Of a stretch of DNA of 64,000 bases, positions 57,301-64,000 are shown piece by piece (positions within the stretch are counted from its first letter, which is position 1; each line of letters starts with the position of its first letter). The translations under genes were made by a program, and so were the position numbers. The DNA is from Nocardia cerradoensis NBRC 101014 (GTDB lineage Bacteria > Actinomycetota > Actinomycetes > Mycobacteriales > Mycobacteriaceae), in assembly GCF_000308535.1 (NCBI RefSeq), contig NZ_BAFW01000008.1, forward strand, positions 26,042-90,041. Reading direction: 5' to 3'. The notes beneath the pieces were generated by a model. The model worked only from the letters and a program-made list of their open reading frames with translations. It made no database searches and had not been told where the DNA came from.

Positions 57301-57515
57301 GGGTCCGTCGAAGTGAAGTGCGTTCGTTTGGACGGATCTGCCCGAGACGAGCTCATTTGCTGTGCCCGGTCACAGTTTCGCCGGCTGTCAACTGGCGGCT
57401 AGGGGCATAGACCGCAACGGTCACCGTCCGGTGTCACGATTTCCCTCCTCACGGACCGTTCGGCATGTAACGATGTGCCTGTTTGTGCAGTTCGGATGTT
57501 TTCTGGGAGAGGCCC
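57301..57515 (+). other. Intergenic region before the DUF4129 operon
   Basis: 215 bases without a supported gene. A small stem GACCG/CGGTC (57409-57413 and 57417-57421) is present. No clear promoter hexamers were found. Confidence 0.3.
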
Positions 57516-58451
57516 GTGGCCGGGGTGAGAACGGCGATACCACGCGCGATCGGGCTGATCGCATTGATGGCGTGCGTCGTCTTCGCGCTGCGCGGATACC
57601 TGCCGGGCACCGGCGGCCCGCATGCGCCGTCGCCGCCCTCGGCGGTGACGGTGGCGCTCATGCCGGTGCTGTCGCTGGTATCGGTGGTGATCCTGCTGGC
57701 CGGGGTACTGACCAGCCAGCACCACGCGCCGCTGGCGATGGCCGAGGTCGACCGTGACCGTAAGCGGCAGCCGTTCCGATTGAGCCGGTTCGGGATCGTG
57801 ATCCTCATCGGCACCGCCGTCGCGGCCGTGCTGACCGCGATCGTGTGGGCGGTATATCTGCTCGCCGGTGGCCGCGAGGAAGCCCCCGCGCCGCGTTCGA
57901 ATCCGCCCGCCACCGCACAGCCCGAAACCACCGCGCCGCCCCCCACCCAGCCGTTCTCCGGCACCCCGGAGTTGAGCGGCCACGCCCTGCTGCTCGTGGG
58001 CATCTGCGCCGCGGTGCTGGTCGCGATCGCGATCCTCGGTCTCGGCGTGGTGGCCTTCGGCGCCCGCGATGGCCGCGGCGCACCGGCGGTGCCGTCCACG
58101 CCCGCACCCGCCGAGGCGCCGGTCTCGCTGGCACAGGTCGCCGAGATGGGCCTGGCCGCGATGATGGCCTCCGGAAAGGATGCGCGCGCCGCGATCATCG
58201 CCTGCTATGTCGCGATGGAGAGCGGTCTGGCGCAGGCCCGCGAGGTGGCGCCACTGGTCTCCGACACCCCCTCGGAGGTGCTGGCGCGCGCCTTCGACCG
58301 CGGCGTCCTGCACGACGCCTCGGCCCGCGAACTGGTGACGCTGTTCGAGGAAGCGCGATTCAGCCCGCATTCGATCCTGGAGTGGCAGCGCATGCGTGCC
58401 GAACAACTGCTGCGCATCGTGCTGGCGGATCTGCAGGGGGCCCGGCTGTGA
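57516..58451 (+). CDS. DUF4129 membrane protein
   Basis: Product of 311 residues with four membrane helices (about 11-28, 47-66, 92-116 and 152-176), a Pro/Thr-rich loop between helices 3 and 4, and a C-terminal cytoplasmic DUF4129 domain (GKDARAAIIACYVAMESGLAQ ... EEARFSPHS). GTG 57516 follows GGGAGAGG. It heads a five-gene coupled run with MoxR and DUF58 genes; such sets are linked to envelope or protein-complex maturation, with unknown detail. Confidence 0.88.
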   Translation: MAGVRTAIPRAIGLIALMACVVFALRGYLPGTGGPHAPSPPSAVTVALMPVLSLVSVVILLAGVLTSQHHAPLAMAEVDRDRKRQPFRLSRFGIVILIGTAVAAVLTAIVWAVYLLAGGREEAPAPRSNPPATAQPETTAPPPTQPFSGTPELSGHALLLVGICAAVLVAIAILGLGVVAFGARDGRGAPAVPSTPAPAEAPVSLAQVAEMGLAAMMASGKDARAAIIACYVAMESGLAQAREVAPLVSDTPSEVLARAFDRGVLHDASARELVTLFEEARFSPHSILEWQRMRAEQLLRIVLADLQGARL

Positions 58452-58951
58452 CCCGGATGACGATCGTGGTCGGCGCGGTGGCGATGATCGCGTTGATCGA
58501 GCTGGTCGGCCTGAGCAACCAGCGCGAGATGGTGCCGATCCTGGTCGGGGTGCCGGTGCTCGGCGCGCTGGCACTGCTGCTGTGGTCGCTGGTCGAGCGC
58601 TCCCGGGCGCAGGACCGTGCCGACGCCGACGATCACGACTTCGAGAACGGCCCGGCCGAAATGCTGAGCCGCTGGCACGCCCGCGCACAGATGCTCGCGA
58701 CCCGCGCCGACGGCACCCGGGCCGATTGGGACCGCTACCTGCGCCCGCTGCTGGCCAAGGAGTTCGAACTGTCCAGCGGTCACCGGATCGCGAAGAACCG
58801 CAAGGCCACCGAGGCCGCCGGACGACTGCAGTTCGGTCCGGAACTGTGGCGCTGGGTGGATCCGGCCAATTCGTCGCCGCGTGATCAGACCACGCGCGCG
58901 CCCGGCCGGGACGCGCTCGACGAGATTCTACGTCGCTTGCAGAGCATGTGA
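58448..58951 (+). CDS. Hypothetical membrane protein of the MoxR operon
   Basis: Product of 167 residues: two N-terminal membrane helices (about 4-22 and 28-46), then a basic/acidic cytoplasmic region with RWHARAQMLATRADG and ending in DALDEILRRLQSM. Its GTG overlaps the DUF4129 stop (GTGA). The family is found beside MoxR-DUF58 genes in mycolate actinomycetes. No catalytic motif is seen. Confidence 0.8.
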   Translation: MTRMTIVVGAVAMIALIELVGLSNQREMVPILVGVPVLGALALLLWSLVERSRAQDRADADDHDFENGPAEMLSRWHARAQMLATRADGTRADWDRYLRPLLAKEFELSSGHRIAKNRKATEAAGRLQFGPELWRWVDPANSSPRDQTTRAPGRDALDEILRRLQSM

Positions 58952-59000
58952 GCAGCTTGCCGTACAGGTGAAATGGGTTGGAACTAATGCGAGATCGGAT

Positions 59001-59959
<959 letters not shown>

Positions 59960-59963
<4 letters not shown>

Positions 59964-61234
59964 GACATCGCGACACCACCTCGGCGAGCGAGGTCGATCT
60001 GCGCTGGCGGCCCGCGCCACTGGTGTACATGCTGGCGGTCGCCGCCGCGGTCGCGCTGGTGCCGGCGATCATGCTGGATCGGTGGCAGCTGGCGGTCTTC
60101 GCGGCGCCGATGCTGGGTGTGCTGGCCACCGCGCCGATTCAGTTGTCGCGCACCAGGGTTCAGGTCGACGGCGGCGGGATCATGCGCTGTTTCGAATCCG
60201 AGGAGGTCGAGCTGCCGGTCGCCGCGTTCGTCGAACACGGGCATGCGCTGCTGCGCTGTCGTCCGGAGGAGGCGAGCGGGCTGGAGCTGCGGGTCGAGGA
60301 ATCCTCCGATTCCGGGCCCGCGCCGGCCGGTCTGCGGCTGGCGCTGTCGACCCAGCGCTGGGGCCGCTATCCGGTGACGGTCCGGCTGACGGCATTGAGC
60401 CCGGCGGGCCTGGCCCAGGCCTCGGCGAGCGTCGCGGCCGGTGAGGTGTACGTGTACCCGATCGCCGATCCGCAGCGAATGCGGTTGCCGCGCACCGAAC
60501 TTCCGGAACGGATCGGCACCCACCTGACCCGCCGGCACGGGCCCGGCGTGGAGTACGCCGATATCCGCGCCTATGCGCCCGGCGACCAGTTGCGCATCGT
60601 CAACTGGCCGGTGAGCGCACGCCGCGGCCGCCTCTACGTCACCGAGCGGCTCACCAACCGGGCCGCGGATGTCGTTGTGCTGGTGGACACTTCGCTGCAG
60701 GCCCCGGGACCGGCCTCGGATTCGATGGAGTTGACCGTGCGCGGTGCGGCCCAGGTCGCGCAGACCGCGTTGCAGGCGGGCGACCGTACCGCCGTGGTGT
60801 GCCTGGGCCGCGCGCCGCGCTGGCTGCGGCCCGATATCGGGCGCCGCCAGTTCTATCGCATCGTCGACACGGTGCTCGGCGTCGGCGACGAGCACATCCC
60901 GAATGTCGGCACGCTGGCCCCGCATACGGCCGTGCCGATCGGCGCGATCGTGGTCGCGTTCTCGACCCTGCTCGACACCGAATTCGCTCTGGCCCTGATC
61001 GATCTGCGCAAACGCGGCCATGCCGTGGTGGTCGTCGACGTGCTGCGCGGCACGCCGTTCAAGGACGGCCTGGATCCGACGCTGGCCCGGATGTGGCAGT
61101 TGGAACGCACTGCGATGTATCGCGATATGGGCACCGTCGGAGTGGATATCGTGGCCTGGCCCGACGGCGCTCGCCTCGACCAGGCGATGCGGCTGCTGCC
61201 CGACCACCGGCGCATGGTGCGGGTGAAGCGATGA
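59960..61234 (+). CDS. DUF58 protein, MoxR partner
   Basis: Product of 424 residues: two membrane helices near the N-terminus (about 20-40 and 44-60), a beta-rich domain, then the DUF58 motif YADIRAYAPGDQLRIVNWPVSARRG (as YADIRAYAPGD with NWPVSARRG) and a VWA-like fold beginning VVVLVDTS, which holds the metal-site Asp. Probably membrane-anchored and remodelled by the MoxR ATPase. It overlaps the next gene by 4 bp. Confidence 0.92.
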
Positions 61235-61680
61235 CGAAATTTCTGGCCGTACTGTCCGGGCTGCTGCTGACCACCGCGGTGGGCATCGTGCTGCCGTGGG
61301 CCGCCATTCCGGTTTTCGTCGCGGTGGTCGTCGGCTGGCGGTTCCGCACGGTGGCGGTGCTGGCGGTGCTCGTCGCCCTCGGCGCGTTGGCGTGGGCCGA
61401 TACCGGTGCGCTGGCCGCCGCCGGGACGGGTCTGGTGGCGACCACCTATCTGCTCAACACCGCCACGCTGCACGCCCCGGCCGGTGTGGTTCCCACCACA
61501 TTGCCGTCGGTCTTCGGGGCGCTCGCCTTCGCGGCGGCGGCGGTGCTGGCGACGCTGATTCCGGGACGGCTGGCGTGGCTGCCGCTGCTGGCCCCGGTGC
61601 TGGTCATCGTGTTGTACGCGGCGATCGTCCAGGGCGTGGTCGGGCGCGAGGACGCCCCGGATACGGCGGAACCGACATAG
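61231..61680 (+). CDS. Small membrane protein, end of the MoxR operon
   Basis: Product of 149 residues, nearly all hydrophobic: about four or five helices (7-24, 25-35, 40-56, 60-75, 95-135), with a short polar tail. ATG 61231 overlaps the DUF58 stop (ATGA). No family recognised; conserved position suggests a partner of the DUF58 complex. Confidence 0.78.
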   Translation: MTKFLAVLSGLLLTTAVGIVLPWAAIPVFVAVVVGWRFRTVAVLAVLVALGALAWADTGALAAAGTGLVATTYLLNTATLHAPAGVVPTTLPSVFGALAFAAAAVLATLIPGRLAWLPLLAPVLVIVLYAAIVQGVVGREDAPDTAEPT

Positions 61681-61719
61681 TCGGTCGAGCGTGATATACC
61701 CCACAACCAGGGTGTTTGC

Positions 61720-61762
61720 CCTACTACACGATGTCGTGGTTTCCTACTACACCTTGTAGTCT
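61720..61762 (+). promoter_or_regulatory. Tandem operator-like repeats and -10 box before a 25-residue peptide gene
   Basis: CCTACTACAC occurs twice (61720-61729 and 61743-61752). Each begins an inverted repeat with a 3-nt centre: ACTACA-CGA-TGTCGT (61723-61737, one mismatch) and ACTACA-CCT-TGTAGT (61746-61760, perfect), 23 bp apart. TAGTCT (61757-61762) is a -10 box overlapping the second site and lies 6 nt before ATG 61769. Confidence 0.6.
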
Positions 61763-61768
61763 GATGGC

Positions 61769-61846
61769 ATGTGGATTATCCCGATCATCGCCGTCATCTG
61801 TTCCGTCGCGATCGCCGGCCTGTTCGCCACCGGCTTCCCGGACTGA
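61769..61846 (+). CDS. Putative 25-residue single-helix membrane peptide
   Basis: ATG 61769 to TGA 61844-61846 encodes 25 residues: Met-Trp, a hydrophobic stretch rich in Ile, Val and Ala (about residues 3-20, one Cys), then TGFPD. This is one membrane helix with a short polar end. It has no ribosome site; a -10 box lies 6 nt before the ATG, so it is probably translated from a leaderless transcript. Two operator-like inverted repeats cover its promoter. A strong hairpin 50 nt after the stop closes the unit. I do not recognise the peptide. A chance frame remains possible. Confidence 0.55.
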   Translation: MWIIPIIAVICSVAIAGLFATGFPD

Positions 61847-61895
61847 TCCGACAGGCCCCGCCCGGAACATCAGCGAACCGGGAATCGACGACACC

Positions 61896-61920
61896 GCCCG
61901 ACCGGCACTGCCGGTCGGGC
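61896..61920. terminator. Terminator between the peptide gene and the MaoC hydratase
   Basis: Perfect 12-bp arms GCCCGACCGGCA (61896-61907) and complement (61909-61920) around one base. It can serve both convergent units. Confidence 0.7.
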
Positions 61921-61948
61921 GGTTCGTTGTTCGACGGACCGGAGTCGA

Positions 61949-62812
61949 TCAGGCGGTGAAGCTCAGCCGTACATCGCTCAGGACCGGGGCGTCCTCGCGT
62001 TCGACCACGGTCGCGCCGATGACGAGTTCGTCGCCTTCGCGCCAGATCCGCGATCGGATCGTCTCGCCCGGATACAGCACACCGGCGAATCGCGCCCGGA
62101 AGCCGGTCACCCGGCTCGCGTCCGAGTCCAGCACGGTGTCGGTCGCGGTCTTGCAGACCAGGCCGTAGGTGCACAGACCGTGCAGGATCGGATTGGGAAA
62201 GCCTGCGGCACGGGCGAATTCGGGGTCCGAATGCAGCGGGTTGCGGTCACCGCACATGCGGTACAGCAGTGCCTGCTGCGGCAGCGTCGGCGTGAGCACC
62301 TCGAAATCCGGGGTCCGATCGGGCAGTGCGGCCTTGGTGCTCGGTCCGCGCTCACCACCGAAACCGCCCTCACCCTTGGCGAAGATCGACGAGCGCGCCG
62401 TCCACAGCGGCTGCCCGTCGGATCCGGTGATCACCGTCTCGTGGGCGATCACCGCGGCCGAACCCTTGTCCCACACCTCGGTGATCCGCCCGGTGCTGCT
62501 CGCCTTGCCCTCGGCCGGAATCGGCCGGTGCACAACGATTTCCTGGCTGCCGTGCACGACCTTGGCCAGGTCGATCTCCACGCCCGGATAGCTCACCTTC
62601 GGTGGTTCGGTGACCCGCATCGTCGGTGCGACGGTCGCGAAGGTCGGCAGCACCTGCGGCTCCCGATCGTCCAGATATCGCAGTTCGCCCGGATCGGTCC
62701 AGCGCGTACCGGCGCTCAGGCCCAGGTGGTACAGCTGCACATCCGAGGGCGTCCAGGAGAACTCCTGGGTCGGAAGTTCCGCTCCGAGAGCGGTTTTCAG
62801 GTCGATTGGCAT
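61949..62812 (-). CDS. MaoC-type (R)-enoyl-CoA hydratase (Rv3538-like)
   Basis: Double hot-dog hydratase of 287 residues. The hydratase-2 motif in the C-terminal half has Asp189 and His194 (CGDRNPLHSDPEFA) and then FPNPILHGLCTYG; the N-terminal half is the non-catalytic repeat. The M. tuberculosis relative lies next to kstD and acts in steroid side-chain oxidation. AAGGAACACATA precedes ATG 62812, which is better than upstream in-frame starts. It follows kstD on the same strand after a structured 185-bp gap. Confidence 0.9.
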   Translation of the reverse strand: MPIDLKTALGAELPTQEFSWTPSDVQLYHLGLSAGTRWTDPGELRYLDDREPQVLPTFATVAPTMRVTEPPKVSYPGVEIDLAKVVHGSQEIVVHRPIPAEGKASSTGRITEVWDKGSAAVIAHETVITGSDGQPLWTARSSIFAKGEGGFGGERGPSTKAALPDRTPDFEVLTPTLPQQALLYRMCGDRNPLHSDPEFARAAGFPNPILHGLCTYGLVCKTATDTVLDSDASRVTGFRARFAGVLYPGETIRSRIWREGDELVIGATVVEREDAPVLSDVRLSFTA

Positions 62813-62847
62813 TATGTGTTCCTTGTTCGCCGACGTATCACGAGTCC

Positions 62848-62898
62848 CGATCGAGGGTGTCCGGAAACCGATCCGATCGGCCGGACCACCCTCGATCG
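62848..62898 (-). other. Long imperfect inverted repeat between kstD and the hydratase gene
   Basis: Arms 62848-62864 and 62881-62898 pair over 17 bp with one bulged C; the 16-nt loop contains CCGATCGG. It may end or attenuate transcription from kstD into the hydratase gene. Confidence 0.5.
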
Positions 62899-62997
62899 AC
62901 AGTGGTGTTGCGGATGCCGCCGCAGGTGGCCGGACCGCTCCCATGGTGCCGGGATCGGGCCCGGCCCCCGCCGCGGGTCCCGCTCACCGGTGCCCGC

Positions 62998-64000
62998 CTA
63001 CTTGCTCGCCGCGCTGGTGGGGGCCTTCTCCTCGCGCGCCTTCTCGACGATATCCATGACCGCCAGATAACCGAAGGTCAGCGCGGGCCCGATGGTCGCG
63101 CCGGGCCCGGCGTAGGTGTGGCCCATGACCGGGGTCGAGGAGTTGCCGGCCGCGTAGAGCCCGTCGATCACGCTGCCGTCCGCCCGCAGCACCCGCGCCG
63201 CGGTGTCGGTGACCAGGCCGCCCTTGGTGCCCAGGTCGCCCGGCACGATCTTGGCGGCGTAGAACGGGCCCTGCACCAGGGCCGCCAGGCACGGATTCGG
63301 CTTCACGGTCGGATCGCCGTAGTAGCGGTCGTAGTGACTCTTGCCGCGGCCGAAGTCCTCGTCGACGCCCTTCTCCGCGAAGGCGTTGAACCGGGCGACG
63401 GTGGCGGCGAGATTGTCCGCCGGCACGCCGAGACGCTGCGCCAGCTCCTCGAGGGTGTCGGCCTTGACGATGTTGTCGTTTTCCATCCAGCGGGATGGAA
63501 AGCGCTGGCCCGGCTGCAGCCCGGCGAAGATGTAGCGGTTGCGGTAGCGCTGGTCGAACACCAGCCAGGCGGGGATGTTCTCGCCCGGACCGTCACCCTG
63601 ACCCCATTTACCGCCGTACATGGTGTGCACGGCCTCGACGTAAGGAGCGGACTCATTACCGAATCGCTTACCGTCGGCGTTCACCATGATCGCGCCGGGC
63701 AGATTGCGCTCGGCCAGGGCGAACCACGGCTTGCCGCCCTTGAAGATGGTCGGCCCCCACCAGGCGTCCTCCATGAAACCGATGTCGCCGCCGACCTCCA
63801 TACCGGCCCGGATGCCGTCACCGGTGTTGGCCGCCGCGCCCCGTGGTCCATTCGGTGGTGATGGGTTTGCGCTGGTACTGCTCGCGCATCTCGGCGTTGT
63901 GCTCGAAACCGCCGGTGCCCAGCACCACACCGTAACGGGCCTTGAAGATCGTCGGCTCGCCGTCGACGGTCGCCTCCACGCCGACGACCCGGCCCGTCTT
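62998..64000 (-). pseudogene. kstD: 3-ketosteroid delta-1-dehydrogenase KstD, 5' end outside window, frame disrupted
   Basis: FAD-dependent enzyme that introduces the C1-C2 double bond in steroid ring A. The C-terminal part reads well from about residue NTGDGIRAG to the stop at 62998 and includes the active-site segment HTYAGPGATIGPALTFGYLA (Tyr and Gly ligands of the 3-keto group). From 64000 to about 63843 the protein is in another frame (ARYGVVLGTGGFEHNAEMREQ ... TEWTTG). The two match at WTTG-AAANTGDG if one base in the run GCGCCCC (about 63837-63843) is removed. So there is a +1 frameshift, real or from sequencing. Otherwise the gene looks intact. Confidence 0.85.

Noticed and set aside
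61723..61760. Assigning the ACTACA/TGTAGT repeats to a BlaI/MecI-type regulator
   Set aside because: The TACA/TGTA half-sites look similar, but here the centre is 3 nt rather than 2 and no BlaI-like gene is in the window. The regulator is left open.

Overview
The window is high-GC actinobacterial DNA with many GTG starts, ATGA/GTGA overlaps and leaderless -10 boxes (TANNNT placed 6-8 nt before the start codon). From about 1.2 to 20.5 kb the gene order follows the Mycobacterium tuberculosis ftsH-folE-folP-folB-folK-(DUF3180)-(DUF6779)-(DUF2520)-panC-panD-coaX-lysS-lsr2-clpC1 block. From about 26.9 to 41.4 kb it follows the mhuD, canB, mutY, disA, radA, lpqE, carD, ispD, ispF, cysS, rlmB neighbourhood. 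Gene content and divergence suggest a mycolate actinomycete such as Nocardia or a close relative, not Mycobacterium itself; this is inference from gene content only.

Layout. 0-1.2 kb: the 5' part of a minus-strand PH-like protein and the ftsH upstream region. 1.2-12.3 kb: FtsH, then folate (folE, folP, folB, folK) and pantothenate/CoA (DUF2520 protein, panC, panD, coaX) genes, with an AurF-type diiron oxygenase between the two pathways. 12.4-13.6 kb: a leaderless 13-residue Cys-Cys leader peptide before cysteine dioxygenase and a rhodanese. 13.7-20.5 kb: lysS, lsr2, an FHA-HTH protein, a secreted lipase behind a KstR-type operator, and clpC1. 20.6-30.7 kb: a PhyH dioxygenase, an F420-type oxidoreductase, a two-component system divergent from an ABC exporter, OsmC, the heme-degrading enzyme MhuD, a hydrolase, an acyl-CoA dehydrogenase and an enoyl-CoA hydratase. 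30.8-35.2 kb (minus strand): carD-ispD-ispF-cysS-rlmB. 35.4-41.8 kb: lpqE, radA, disA, canB, mutY. 41.8-44.6 kb: a zinc-type ABC importer with a Zur-like operator. 44.8-47.3 kb: a trehalose-phosphatase/GH15 fusion.

47.5-55.4 kb is a steroid side-chain degradation locus. KstR is divergent from a run of fadE34, chsE1, chsE2, chsH2, chsH1 and ltp2, with a perfect KstR palindrome between them. This run would take the last side-chain carbons off cholesterol CoA-thioesters. At the right edge (61.9-64 kb) a MaoC-type hydratase and a frame-disrupted kstD belong to the same catabolism (ring A dehydrogenation). Between them are a TetR gene divergent from an AFG1-like ATPase with twin palindromic operators, a DUF4129-MoxR-DUF58 envelope operon, and an unannotated 25-residue membrane peptide gene with its own promoter and two operator-like inverted repeats.

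The strongest candidates for new biology are the cysteine leader/attenuator, the 25-residue peptide with tandem ACTACA/TGTAGT sites, the twin operators controlling an AFG1-like ATPase, the KstR site in front of a secreted lipase, and the phosphatase-glycosidase fusion. I saw no rRNA, tRNA, CRISPR array, insertion sequence or prophage.
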